The translations under genes and the position numbers were made by a program. Below are positions 31,495 through 41,985 of a stretch of DNA of 64,000 nt, one piece after another (within the stretch, counting starts at the first letter, position 1; each line of letters opens with the position of its first letter). Location: assembly GCA_944472155.2 (NCBI GenBank), contig OX235273.1:107406582-107470581 (forward strand), given 5' to 3'. This stretch comes from Trichobilharzia szidati (lineage: Eukaryota > Platyhelminthes > Trematoda > Strigeidida > Schistosomatidae). The notes beneath the pieces were generated by a model, which saw only the letters and a program-made list of their open reading frames with translations, had not been told where the DNA came from and ran no database searches.

Positions 31495-32545
31495 ACAATG
31501 CTGCATACCAAGTAATCCACAAAGGGAAATTCACGGAATCCTTCGAAGTGAGGACAGGAGTAAGACAAGCTGGCTGCCTACTATCGCCAATGATTTTCTT
31601 GATTGCAGTAGATTGGAGAATGTGACAAACAGCGGGTAATGAGGAAACAGGCATAAAATGGACTCACACAAATACTTGGAGGATCTGGACTTCGCCGATG
31701 ATGATATGTGTCTGATTTCACACAAACTGAAAGATATACAGGTGAAAAGCAACAAGTTGGCAGAAGAAGCCTGCAGAGTAGATAGGACTTTAGGTGTACA
31801 TAGAGAAAACAGAGGTGATGAAGATTCCTGGCCAACACCAGCAACAGTAACAACAACAATAGACAACAATCAGCATAAATGGAAGGAACCTGAAAGAAAC
31901 AACCTCCTTTACCTACCTGGGAAGCATCGTCTCAACTACAGGCGGACGGAACTGACGAGGATATCAAAGCAAGAATCGGAAAAGCAAGACAAGCTTTCAC
32001 TACTCTCAAGTCTGTGTGGGGGTCAACAACTCTCAGGATGAAAAATAAGATCCGGATTTTCAACTCCAATGTGAAGTCAGTCAGTGGTACTATACGGATC
32101 AGACACTTGCACTGCGCGTCATAAAGAGCATCTCAAACAAACTACAGACCTTCGTTAACAGCTGTTTTCGCTCAATACTCAAGATCACATGGCCAGAAAA
32201 GATCGGCTACAGAGATCTCTGGCATTGAGCGAACCAACAAGGAACCGATTGTGAAACAAATAGGCAGGAAGAAATGGGAGTGGATTGGCCATACTCTGAG
32301 GAAACAATGCATCAAGTGACATCACTAGACAAGCCATTGCTCGAGTGGAACCCAACCGAAAGGGAAGCGGCGAGTTGGTCGTCAGTGCAAGGGTGACTTG
32401 GAGGAGGTTATGTGAAGAGGAGATGAAAACGTGTGTGCAGACTTGGAGCCAGGTGAAAACTCTAGCAGAGAACCGAACGCAATGGAGACGCACGGTTGAA
32501 GCCCTATGTTCCTCTAGGAATTAAAGGAAATAATAATAACAATAC
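31495..32545 (+). mobile_element. RTE-like LINE, 5'-truncated
   Basis: The plus strand reads the RT palm: VIHKGKFTESF, GVRQAGCLLSPMIFLIAVDW (motif B), then a frame shift and DLDFADD..CLISHKLKD (motif C, F-A-D-D at about 31688-31700). The C-terminal region with KIRIFNSN follows, then RRWEWIGHTL-like sequence. The 3' end is GTTGAAGCCCTATGTTCC with an AATAATAATAAC tail (32528-32545). It is homologous along its length to 44705-45835 on the opposite strand. Confidence 0.85.
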
Positions 32546-33010
32546 ATCTGGTTCCTTTTTGTTGCCTTGTTTCACTACTTAAGTAATAAAAAAGACTGAA
32601 TTTTATCAAGATTAGATATGCAGCAACACATTATTTCTGTCAAGTGACCTTTTGTTTTTAACACAGAACACACCGGCGGAAGTAAATGCCAATGGCCTAA
32701 TCATATATGTATATATTATTTTTCAGTAGTAATAACAATGATAATGATCAGTTGATTCCAAGCAATGGCATTTCTAGCATTTTCATATCAACATAAATTT
32801 TATGCCTGTTTGCTAACCCCCTAACAATAAAAACTAGAGTTTGTGCTGACTATTTCTTGGAAATTCCATTTGTGATTTATATATATATATATACTTGTAT
32901 GCCTTATTATCTGTTGCCATTCATTCTGTGATATTTTCTCTTGCATTTATAATGGCCGTGGAAAGTGAACAGGGGAAGTGTTTGTGCCGAAGTTAAAGAA
33001 CAGACACACC
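32546..33010. other. Unassigned intron sequence with (TA)n
   Basis: A TA run is seen at 32877-32892. No other feature is recognised. Confidence 0.45.
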
Positions 33011-34003
33011 TAGAAGAATAAAACTTGTGCACTGTGGTAGAGTGTAATTCCATTATGGGTAAATTTTGTTTTGATAAAGTCTCACAGTATTATACAATAA
33101 TGTTTACTGATGACGTTTCGAGCACAATTTGTCACTGCTCATAATCATATCAAGGTAGTCACACGACTTCCTAAATTCATTTATATAGTTCCATTGTTTT
33201 CCACTTGATTTGATTGGTAGTAATATTTTCCATATTTCGGATATGAGTGATGAGTCATTCCTATTGCATGTGTTGGGTGTAGATTCGATGAACAAGGATT
33301 CAACCTCTCTCTCCACCTGCATAGATTACTTCTTAGAATTTTAGCCCTCTCCCAACCTATTGTGTGGTTGTGTGTTAATGCATGCATTGCAACTGCTGAG
33401 CTTTCTTCTCTGGGTCAACCATTCTTACCTTAGCTAAATTCTTATGTTCCGACAATCTGACTACCCCTAACCTACCAGTTTGACCTATGTAGTTGACCTC
33501 AGAGTCATTGCAGGGTATTTTGTAAACTATATTATTTTGTCTAATTGGGTCAACTGGGTCCTCTAAACTACAGAGCTTGTCTCTGAGTGAGTTTGTAGGT
33601 TTAAATGCCGCCCTAATTCCTGCTTTATTTGGAATCCTACGTAGGGTCTCAGATGTCCCCTCTTTATATGGGACATCTTCAATTGCTGTTTAATTAACCT
33701 TGTTATAAGAATAAAACTTGTGCACTGTGGTAGAGTGTAATTCCATTATGGGTAAATTTCGTTTGTTGGGTCTACACCAAACACATGCAATAGGAATGAA
33801 TCATCACTCATACCCGAAATATGGAAAATATTACTACCAATCAAATCAAGCGAAAATCAAGTGAAAAACAATGGAACTATATAAATGAATTTAGGAAGTC
33901 GTGTGATTACCTTGATATGATTATGAGCAGTGACAAATTGTGCTCGAAACGTCATCAGTAAACATTACTGTATAACACTGTGAGACTTTATCAAAACAAA
34001 ATT
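33011..34003 (-). mobile_element. Penelope-like element, endonuclease with inverted and direct end repeats
   Basis: On the minus strand 33720-33420 reads LRRIPNKAGIRAAFKPTNS, then NNIVYKIPCNDSEVNYIGQT and GRLGVVRLSEHKN, a well-preserved GIY-YIG core. The C-terminal tail at 33322-33104 contains FIESTPNTCNRNDSS, WKILLPIKSSGKQWN and MIMSSDKLCSKRH. The arms 33061-33290 and 33771-34003 are inverted copies of the tail and end. A 60-bp block (ACTTGTGCACTGTGGTAGAG and following bases) at 33018-33078 is repeated directly at 33711-33770. Confidence 0.85.
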
Positions 34004-34079
34004 TTTAGCATAAAGTGAACTGATTTAAATTTTTCCCATGAGTGATGGAATTGCGTCTCCCAGTAACCATCTTTACATC

Positions 34080-34449
34080 TGTATTGATCATTTTTATTAT
34101 TGACTTGGATTTCGAACTTTCTCGTCACATAATCTACTTTTTATTAGTTGGTATATTTGGTCTATATTAAGATTTTTGTTAATTGCATATTCGTTTGAGT
34201 AGCAGGCTTCTAGGAATTCCCTGACTGCACTTTTGGTGTTTCCTCTGTCTAAAATTTCCACATTATCCCAATCAAACTGATGTCCATAATTATCTATATG
34301 TATTAATATGAAAGAGTATACATATCATGTCTTTTCACAGCTGATTTGTGTTCCTGGATTCTGTTTCGAAGGGGACGCTCACTTTGTTGACAGATGTAAT
34401 GTCTGTTACAGTTCACACAATTTATTTTGTAAATGGTAATAATTTCATA
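34080..34449 (-). mobile_element. Penelope-like endonuclease remnant (CxxC type)
   Basis: On the minus strand it reads TIYKINCVNCNRHYICQQSE then RPLRNRIQEHKSAVKRHDMY. The GIY-YIG core is recognisable, with the G of YIG replaced by C. It is the closest relative of the copy inside 6721-7940 (IYKINCNNCEKHYIG, HKLAVKRHDIH). TEETPKVQSGNS follows, as in the other copy (TEETPRILE). Confidence 0.8.
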
Positions 34450-34625
34450 AATATAAAGCTTCAAACTTTGAGGTATCAGTAGCATTGGTAATGTTGATTT
34501 CACTAGGTCGGTTTCCACCATCACACGTAACATTCCCTATAGCCCAGGCTCACTACCACCTAATTAACTAGGAAAAATTGAGCTATGCCTCAGCTGGTAG
34601 TCAAACCCGGGGACCTCCTGATGTA
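34450..34625 (-). repeat. SINE-C-like copy, diverged
   Basis: Shares AAGCTTCAAACTTTGAGGTA, CAGTAGCATTGGT and a head ending GGTAGTCAAACCCGGGGACC on the plus strand. The tail CATAAATATAAAGCTTCAAA abuts the Penelope remnant. Confidence 0.5.
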
Positions 34626-34639
34626 AAAGATTTCAAGCA

Positions 34640-34850
34640 AGAATTCGATCTTAGCTGATATCATTTAAAGAACTGCTAAGTGCCATGAAGTGCTGAATAG
34701 CTGTTTCGTCCTTGGTTTTAGACTCTTTAGGTAAACACACAAGTGACCCCACGGGAGATATAAAGTCAGGTTACGAGGCTTGCTCAGTGACTACTCAAAC
34801 ACTAAGACAGAATTTAATACCCAATGAATTCTAAGCTTTGATTACCGAAA
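34640..34850 (-). repeat. SINE-A copy, diverged
   Basis: TAGCTGATATCATTTAAAGA, GCTGAATAGCTGTTTCGTCC, then TTAGACTCTT keep the SINE-A order. The B box is degraded. Confidence 0.55.
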
Positions 34851-35244
34851 AAATTAAATGTATACATTGATTAATCCACTAATATCATGCGTGTAGCGTT
34901 GTTCCTAGTCACCGAGGCGAGGGGGGGAAGTGCATCAGTTCTGTCAAGCTTACTAATATGAGAATACTAGTAAGCCTGAAACCTGAGTCCAACAAGTCCT
35001 ACCAATAGCCTCTAAATAACTAGGTTCACTTTTCAAATGTTTTGATCCACTCCAAAATAACCGGCCTAGTAAACAGTGCGGTCTTTTACAACGCGTACGT
35101 ACACAGTCAGAATAATCATCTGATATTTTAACGTCATTGTATGAAGATTAGTATTATTATTATTGACGGATTCATTCATAGGACTGGGCAAGTTGTCTGT
35201 GTCTAGATCATTTAGCTTTGAAAAAGCAAATAACGAATATCATC
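34851..35244. other. Unassigned intron sequence
   Basis: A G-rich run (GAGGGGGGGAAG) at about 34918-34929 and a short ATT run at 35152-35163. Nothing else is assigned. Confidence 0.4.
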
Positions 35245-35390
35245 TCGGGTTCGAACCCCGGTGGGTGCGTACTGTTGAAGAGTCCCAAACTAGGACGGAG
35301 GAAACAGCTGTCTGGTAGTACTCCCAGGTTTTCGAATGTTTCCCTAACCAATGTCAGCTCATCATGAAATCCTGTAACCATCTTACATAT
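35245..35390 (+). repeat. SINE-A 3' half
   Basis: Begins inside the B box (GGGTTCGAACCCCGGTGGGT). It continues GCGTACTGTTGAAGAGTCCC, GGACGGAGGAAACAGC and ends CAGCTCATCATGAAATCCTG. The core has TTGAAGA and the GGAG insertion. Confidence 0.85.
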
Positions 35391-35679
35391 GTCCAAACCA
35401 AGTTCAGACTCAATGGTTCGGAAAATTCGGGCATTGGCTATATTGATGTTCATTATCATCAAAGTGATATTAAACCAAAGAATTTACAAAATCTCAGCTT
35501 ATATCCAGTAAGCAATCTAATCATAGTTCTTCAACATGAAGTTATATTTTTTTTAACCTTGTCATGTCAGTGAATCGGTTAAGATAACAAATCGTGTTCA
35601 GATTACTAGATTTGATAAATGTACGAAATTGTCAAAACCGTATATGTTTACATAATGAAAATGCTTATGACATTTGTGA
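35391..35679. other. Unassigned intron sequence
   Basis: Nothing recognised. Confidence 0.4.
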
Positions 35680-36030
35680 TTGAACACTAGTCAGTAACTA
35701 GTGTAATGTGTCTACTCTTCCTATCTTTGGTGTAGACTGAATTCTCATATCAGGAAGTTTGCAATGTGACCATCATGCCACAAGGTGGCTCACCATCACG
35801 GTGCACTGTGAATTTTCAGTATTAGATAGTTGGAGATAATCCACAGGAAGCCTTAATTGACCTAGATTTCGTGCTAGTGAGCAGTCACCAGTCAGTAAGG
35901 CGTATCTGCAACCACCTTGAAGGAAGTCATGTTCCTCCTGACATTAGAACGCGAGTTACCCAGTGAGTACTGCGGTCAGAGACGTTACCACTGAGCCAGC
36001 TATTCGGACTTGCCATTCGCTTCCTGTAGG
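35680..36030 (-). repeat. SINE-D full-length copy
   Basis: Minus-strand head GCTGGCTCAGTGGTAACGTC (A-box region), B-box region degenerate (GCGTTCTAATGTCAGG). The body has CTAGCACGAAATCTAGG-like sequence and the end TTACTAGTTACTGACTAGTG. About 350 bp. Confidence 0.8.
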
Positions 36031-36124
36031 ACATTTGTGTCGATTCTGTCACTTCATTTAAGGGTTTTAGAACCAGGTGGAATTTTTATCCTTATCCGGT
36101 ATTCCTATTCAAGCTATTTTTAAT

Positions 36125-36312
36125 TCAATTTTTAATTTTGATTATAGCTTGATTCCACACCGTATTTTTGGTACAAGTATGCAATTTTGAGCATGTGATA
36201 TCAGTAGCCCAAATTTTGCAGGCCGACCAATGATATCAGGTGTGCGTCCGAAGGTGATGGAACCCCGGATCATGTATGGTCGGTGAGAGTCCTAACCGCT
36301 GTGCCACACAAA
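36125..36312 (-). repeat. SINE-B copy
   Basis: Head GTGGCACAGCGGTTAGGACT, B box partly degenerate, then CCTGATATCATTGGTCGGCC, TTGTACCAAAAATACGGTGT and GGAATCAAGCTATAATCAAA at the 3' end. Confidence 0.87.
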
Positions 36313-37084
36313 ACAATTAGAAGACATAATTTATGTGAAACGTACAATGTAACTGCGTGGACAATTCACGACTTCTTATTGTTTTGCTGAATTTCATAAA
36401 GGGAACTAATTGCTTTAAATTTTGACTCCATTTAATGTGAAGTGCTTCTTATATAAGACGTTCTTTGATATTTTCAAAATTTTTCTGAATGATCTCATTA
36501 TTATCAGCATCAGTCAAGTGGCCTGATCCTACATTGTGTATAGCTGTAGTTGACAAATTTTCAGGCCTTTCCAGTTTTATCAGACTTATGTGTGGTTGAA
36601 TAAAGGCTCTGTGGTACTGACACAGAATAAAGTGTAGTGGAGATATACCACTGAACACTTATGTTTCATTCGGAACTCAAGGAATCAGTAAAGACGAACG
36701 AATAAGCGACGGAAAAGAATGTCTACACTGGCAATAAACAGTACTTTGATTGATAGACCAGTGCGAGTGGTTGCCAGGTTGTAGTATCTTAAAGTTGTAT
36801 AGATACTTCAACTTGACCTTTAAGAGTAAATGAAGGTAATATTAATCTACAGAATCAAATTCTGTGTAACTAACCAGATTTCGCGCGATTTGGATATGAC
36901 AAATCAGTTCTCTGATCTGAAACAAAACAGGGTATACTACTGCTGGTTTCGCCTCAGATGAATTTAATGATCATCTGGTGTTTAGATGTCATTCATCTGT
37001 TTGGCAAGCACTACTGGTTGACGTGAGTGATTTCCGATTATTCCTATAAATATATCATTAATATTTACCATTATGAGACCATAG
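36313..37084. other. Unassigned intron sequence
   Basis: A block near 36965-37010 (GTTTAGATGTCATTCATCTG) weakly resembles 40080-40110. No coding or known repeat. Confidence 0.4.
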
Positions 37085-37184
37085 TTTTTCGTTAATGTAA
37101 GTAAGTGTAGAACTTGGGCATTGCGTTAGGATGTAATTGCATATTAAATAAGTTTGTTTTAAATATCACACATTTGTCACATGT

Positions 37185-37223
<39 letters not shown>

Positions 37224-37640
37224 CTCTTTCTGTCCCTCTAACTTCTCTTTGTTGTTTTCTGCCACTTTCCGTATCTTCGGTATAGGTCTTGCGTCATTCC
37301 GATTGCAAGAGTATGGTTTTGAATCGATAAACAAAGCTTCAGTAATTAACCTCTCTCACACTCTACCCAACCACATTACTTTTTAATACTCCCACCCTAT
37401 CCCATCCTATTTTGTAATTACACGCAAGTGAATACAGTGCAGTGGTTAAGCTTTTTTCTAGGTTATTTAACTTAACCTAGAATAACTGACCCTGCTAATG
37501 AAGTCTACATAGTCCGACAAAGTTAGCCGAAACAGACACTAGTGCATTTGCTTTGCATAGCAGAAGCTTTGGCAAACATAACATAAAGCCAGAACTCTGT
37601 GTACAAAAAGAGTTTGCACCGTCTGTTTCGTTACAGTGGT
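37085..37640 (-). mobile_element. Penelope-like C-terminal remnant
   Basis: On the minus strand 37334-37230 reads FIDSKPYSCNRNDARPIPKI. This parallels FIESTPNTCNRNDSSLISEI at 33310-33230. The Penelope-like tail LCVQKEFAPSVSLQWSW appears on the plus strand at 37585-37640, so fragments of two orientations are mixed here. A (TA)n run at 37190-37219 interrupts the copy. Confidence 0.6.
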
Positions 37641-37794
37641 CTTGGTTTTACTATCTAATTCACATAACAACTTTGTTATCCTTCTTTATTCCATGTTCAC
37701 ATTTTCGTTTTATTTTATTTCGCTATATGTTCTCATATTCTAACATTTTATCTAGTCCACTATTTTGACAACATTTCAGTCATCCTACGTCTTA

Positions 37795-38010
37795 ATCATG
37801 AGCCGACATCACTTAGAGAACCATTGGAAAACCTGCAGGGAGTACTGGACAGCTGTTTCGTTCTAGTTTCGAACTCTTTTTATCAGTACGCATCCACCGG
37901 GGTTCGAGCCCAGGATATTCTGGTTACAAGGTCAGCTGATGTCAGCTCATGATGAAATTCTCCAACCAATCAAACAAAATCCCTACGAAACCAATACTTC
38001 AATATTGAAC
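37795..38010 (-). repeat. SINE-A with inverted tail (foldback)
   Basis: 37795-37933 is a minus-strand copy cut just past the B box (CCGGGGTTCGAGCCCAGG). It joins directly to a plus-strand tail, 37934-38010 (GCTGATGTCAGCTCATGATG, AAACAAAATCCCTACGAAAC). The two ends form a hairpin. Confidence 0.8.
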
Positions 38011-38274
38011 TTTAGGTTGACCTCTATTTATCTAGTTGGTTATTCATTCATACATCTAATCAACCGTGACTCATAATCCCATAAATCAATATTAACATAG
38101 CACTTTAGTATTTCCACTCACTGTCAAACATTAACACACACACATACAAACAGATTGTTATATATATATATACATACGATTGTACAGCTGCGAAAATGAA
38201 ATCGCAGGAAAGAGAATTTTCTTTGGTCAACTCTTTAACACTAAAAGATCACGAAGGGACTTCGTTTGAGTAAC
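38011..38274. other. Unassigned intron sequence
   Basis: A short TA run at 38160-38171. Nothing else is recognised. Confidence 0.4.
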
Positions 38275-38485
38275 ACTAAAAGCCAGCAGACAGTACTTCA
38301 GGACTCGTCATCAGTACGCACTGATGAACCCATTAGGGATGAAACCTCATGAATTACGACGGGTCACAAGATGAGCTTGTAGACTATTCCAATCACTGGG
38401 ATGAAATTCAATAGTTCATAAATTCTAACTTCTAGAATGAGCGCATACTGATGAAGAGTTCCAAACAAGGACGAAAGATCAAAAA
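38275..38485 (-). repeat. SINE-A remnants
   Basis: Diverged pieces: GACTCGTCATCAGTACGCAC, CACTGGGATGAAATTCAAT and TTCATAAATTCTAACTTCT on the minus strand. Then a plus-strand hammerhead piece GCATACTGATGAAGAGTTCC..AAGGACGAAAG at 38444-38480. Confidence 0.55.
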
Positions 38486-38498
38486 CCCTCTTACTTAC

Positions 38499-38631
38499 CT
38501 TCTACATGACTAAATGTTGGACCAACAGGTAATTTAAAATCGACTGGATGATATCCTGTTGTAATTGTCGATGAATGTATAGATTGTACAGATTGCACAT
38601 TGACATGTTGAACTCTTTGTTCTTGTAAAGT
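38499..38631 (-). CDS. Filamin exon (hinge 1)
   Basis: A 133-nt exon with phase 0 at its start and phase 1 at its end, acceptor CTCCAACAG and donor GAAG/GTAAGT. It encodes TLQEQRVQHVNVQSVQSIHS, then STITTGYHPVDFKLPVGPTF and SHVE. The Gln/Val/Ser-rich low-complexity start and the following HPVDFKLPVG match the position of vertebrate hinge 1, where RPFDLVIPFTI precedes repeat 16. In vertebrates the hinge is a calpain-sensitive flexible joint. The cleavage site cannot be judged here. It is joined to the micro-exon 40663-40698 upstream. Confidence 0.9.
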
Positions 38632-38899
38632 CTGTTGGAGAAATAAAGTGTTATATACGTTTGTCATTTAATGTTCTGTCAAGTAATTTTTCAATTAGAT
38701 CAACTCATTAATAAAAAAAGAAGGATTCTTATTGTCTCTTTGAATCGACTAGATTTTGACATGAAAGTTGATCCTTGATCAAGTTATTATACATAAGTTG
38801 AAAGGTAAAGCAATACTGCCGATTTTTAGTCGCTAAACTGACTAACTGTACATTTTAAGCTTAAATCACTTCAGTTTTTGCACTTGTCCACAGGCAATT
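38632..38899. other. Unassigned intron sequence
   Basis: AT-rich, no feature recognised. Confidence 0.4.
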
Positions 38900-39120
38900 T
38901 TTCTTCATTGCTTTGTTTTCCAGTTGAAACATGATGGTTGAATAGCAGGAGTCTTCTATTTTACAGGGTGGTATTGCTAGTCACACACACTGACAATCTT
39001 CCCGTTTTACTTGGCTTATTACCAGCTTAAGAGGTTTAAGAGTGTGTCGGTCGGGAATCGAACCCGAGTCAGGCATGCGATTGCCGAATATTCTGCCACT
39101 GAACCTCAGATGCATTCGAC
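38900..39120 (-). repeat. SINE-C copy, diverged
   Basis: Carries TTTTCCAGTTGAAACATGAT (tail), TTACAGGGTGGTATTGCTAG and CCGGTTTTACTTGGCTTATT-like body. The head includes GGGAATCGAACCCGAGTC. A (TA)n run follows at 39162-39194. Confidence 0.65.
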
Positions 39121-39159
39121 AAAGCGTTATCCACTAGCCCATTTGGGTCACATACAGAT

Positions 39160-39195
<36 letters not shown>

Positions 39196-39359
39196 GTTAC
39201 CCTTGAACACAGTGGTAACATGTAGTTACACTTAAATTTGTTTGATTGGATATGTTACACAATCGTAAAACGGTATTATTTACAAGGCGACGTCATCAAT
39301 TGTAAATACATAACTTCAAAATTTCATTCTTATGGTTCTTTGTTCTTTTTCTTTTCATT

Positions 39360-39970
39360 GGTTGTAAGGGTAACAGTATTATCCAGATGTCTGGAACAAT
39401 TGTGCTGAATCATGGACTCTCAGTTGATTCGATAAATAATAAGATTCGGTTAGCAATCTTGCCCTCCACTCAAGTGGATGCAGTAGATTTTAAAACTTCC
39501 AGCCAATTCCATCCTATTGCATGGTTGTGTGTGTGTGATTGTATGAAGACTGCTACGGTTGAATTTCCTTCTAGACTTCTTATTTTATTAGGGTCTGCTA
39601 GTTTAGGTTTCGGTAAGCTTTCATGCTCTACAAATCTAAGTGGTCTATGTAGTTAACATCATTCAAAGGCATCACGATCTTGTAGCCGAAATAATTTGGT
39701 TCTAAGTGAGTTAGTGCTTTCGAATTCCACTTATTTCCCTGCCTTGTTGACAATCCTGCATAGGGTTTCAGGGGTTCCCTCGTTATCTGACAGTGCTACT
39801 GATGTTTTAAATGCCTTCTTCTTGGTGTTGGTGAAACATTGCTTACCTTCTGTTGAAGTGTTCCCTTTCATGCTAGACAAGAAAGATGTTTTGCATGAAC
39901 CTACAACTGTTTCGTCCCAGTTAGGATGTCTTCATGACCATGGAATTACAATACAAGGACCTTATTAGTC
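39360..39970 (-). mobile_element. Penelope-like endonuclease remnant
   Basis: On the minus strand 39810-39640 gives ETLCRIVNKAGK, then FESTNSLRTKLFRLQ. A degraded GIY-YIG core follows (NYFGYKIVMPLNDVNYIDHL). The C-terminal part continues to 39387. The order is identical to that of 33720-33104. Stops and substitutions (YIG to YID) make it non-functional. Confidence 0.7.
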
Positions 39971-40662
39971 TTCAACCTCTTGATCGAAATTCATTAACAG
40001 ATGGATTCTAAATTGATAATACCTAGAAAAATGGTTTAAATATACGGTGTTATATATTACTATTTAACTGATATAAGTAGTTGGATGCCATTCATCTCAT
40101 TCAGTACTGGTTACAAGTTATACTGGCAAAGCATACTGAACTTGATTGTTTGGCTAATTTCGTAGACGAGCATGAATGACTAAGGGCTTTCAAGTGAAAC
40201 GCAGATTAATAGCTCTGTTGAAACACTTCTCCAATTTCAGTATTACACGTACTGAAATTATGTTATCATACTGCCCAACAAAAATGCAGAAATTAATGGA
40301 GATGGACTTGACATAAGTTAAGAAAATCGTTAAGTGACACCAAACGCCAGATCTACTGTCGAGTGAAACCCAAATAGTTAGCGACGTGTTGAGCATTGGT
40401 ACGAGGGTGACATGGAGGAGATTATGTGTGTGTGGAAGGAAATAAAAGCCTATCAACAGTCGTGAAAGCAGCCAAAAAAATACTTCCGAGAACAGATTCT
40501 CATTCGCTATTCAGTTGAACCATGGCTTGAGAAAGAAGAACTACTCTCAGTTATCATAGTATGCGTTGGTGAGAGATCTACCAAACAAAACATTATCATT
40601 CAAATGAACAGTGCTCAACCATGAAAAATCAATATAATCTATAAAATACATTTTAAACTTAC
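39971..40662. other. Intron with RTE-like 3' remnant
   Basis: The segment 40295-40450 (GAGATGGACTTGACATAAGT, TGGTACGAGGGTGACATGGA, GGAGATTATGTGTGTG) is a diverged RTE 3' region on the plus strand. The rest is unassigned. Confidence 0.45.
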
Positions 40663-40698
40663 ACTTATATCATTGACCAACTCCTCTGGACTAACAGC
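40663..40698 (-). CDS. Filamin micro-exon in hinge 1
   Basis: A 36-nt exon, phase 0 on both sides, encoding AVSPEELVNDIS. The acceptor (TTAATTTTAG) and donor (AAGT/GTAAGTTT) are canonical. It bridges the repeat-15 exon (ending FNQK) and the hinge exon (starting TLQEQ) without changing the frame. Skipping it would therefore also keep the frame, so it could be a cassette exon. Recognition rests on splice sites and phase. The peptide itself has no family signature. Confidence 0.75.
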
Positions 40699-41377
40699 CT
40701 AAAATTAATAATTAAAAAGAAAATAACAAACATAAAATAAGCCAGTGTTATTCGTAAATGGTTTACAGTTGTTTAAAAACAGACAAAAGTTTATTACATC
40801 TTTCCAAAAATATCCTAAACAGTCCAGTCAATCTTCTGTCCGTGTGTCCCAGGTTCGAATCTCTGAGTATCTGCTTAGTACCGCAAGTATTCACAAGAAA
40901 ACACGGATGATTTATACCCTAATCAATTGCGTAATATGAAAGAACTCACTCACACTTGAATTTTCGATATTACATCATGATCTGTTATGTGGAATGGTGA
41001 TTACTAATCATATTGAACGATGATTTTGCCGACGGTCTTACACTCGACTATGAATGGCGTAGTGAGTAGGCACTGTAGAGGTAAGAATAAATAAATTACC
41101 TAGTTGAAGTTCATCTGTGTTGGAAACTCGCTTCCGTCGTGTGAATACTTGTTTTGCTGTTTTCATCCTGTTAGCTATCTATCCATACATGATCTACATA
41201 CACATTCAACCCCAGGAATAATGCGATTACACTGAATGCGAAACTTCATTTATTATTAGTGGGGTTATACAAACTTTCAGCTACTTACTGGTAGAGACTT
41301 AATTGCTTAGTATGAAGCTATCAGTGGTGAACAGGGGATTTAGACAACTGAAAGACGTCGTTTTTTTGGCTGGCTGA
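40699..41377. other. Unassigned intron sequence
   Basis: No repeat or exon assigned. Confidence 0.4.
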
Positions 41378-41985
41378 TTTCATCATGAGCTGATTTCAGT
41401 TAGAGAACAATTAAAAATCCTGCAGGGAGTACTGCCAGACAACTGTTTCCTCCATCCTAGCTTCGAACTCTTCAGCAGTACACACCCACCACCATGGTTC
41501 GAACCCAGGACCTTCTGGTAACAAGGTCACTGGATCCAATGGCCAGTTCATGAATTCTAACTTCTGCCAATTCATGACATAGAGCGACTAATTAGCAATA
41601 TTTTCGGCGAGTTTTTGGCCTTACCTTCAACCTGCTGTACCCTACTGGTCACGGCTTCCCATTAGAGCCCCAGGTTAACTGCCTGAATAGGGCCAGTCAC
41701 TAGAGAGAATCAGATTAATTTTCAAGTATTGGTTTTGTAAGGATTTTTGTTTGATTAGTCGGAGGATTTCACGATGAGCTGATATCAGTTAGAGAACCAT
41801 TGAAAAACCAACTAGTAGTACTGCCAGACAGCTTTTTCCTGCTGCCTAGTTTGGGATTCTTCATCAGTACCTACCCACTACGATGGTTCGAACCCAGGAC
41901 CTTCTGATTACATGACGAGCTTGCTCGTAAACCATTGAGCCACTGGGACCCGATCCAATGGCCAACTACTGCCTACTGCGCTTTC
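41378..41985 (-). repeat. Tandem SINE-A pair (head to tail)
   Basis: Two minus-strand SINE-A units, about 41378-41738 and 41739-41985, follow each other head to tail. The hammerhead-like blocks are 390 bp apart (TTCAGCAG at 41471, TTCATCAG at 41861). The junction runs GGGCCAGTCACTAGAG, AGATTAATTTTCAAGTATTG, GTTTTGTAAGGA. The reverse complement of the same junction occurs between units at 61030-61085. The first unit keeps CTGCTGAAGAG in the ribozyme position but has the GGAG insertion. Confidence 0.85.

Noticed and set aside
37092..37386. Open frames with Ile-Tyr repeats (also 39011-39235)
   Set aside because: They read through (TA)n microsatellites and are not proteins.
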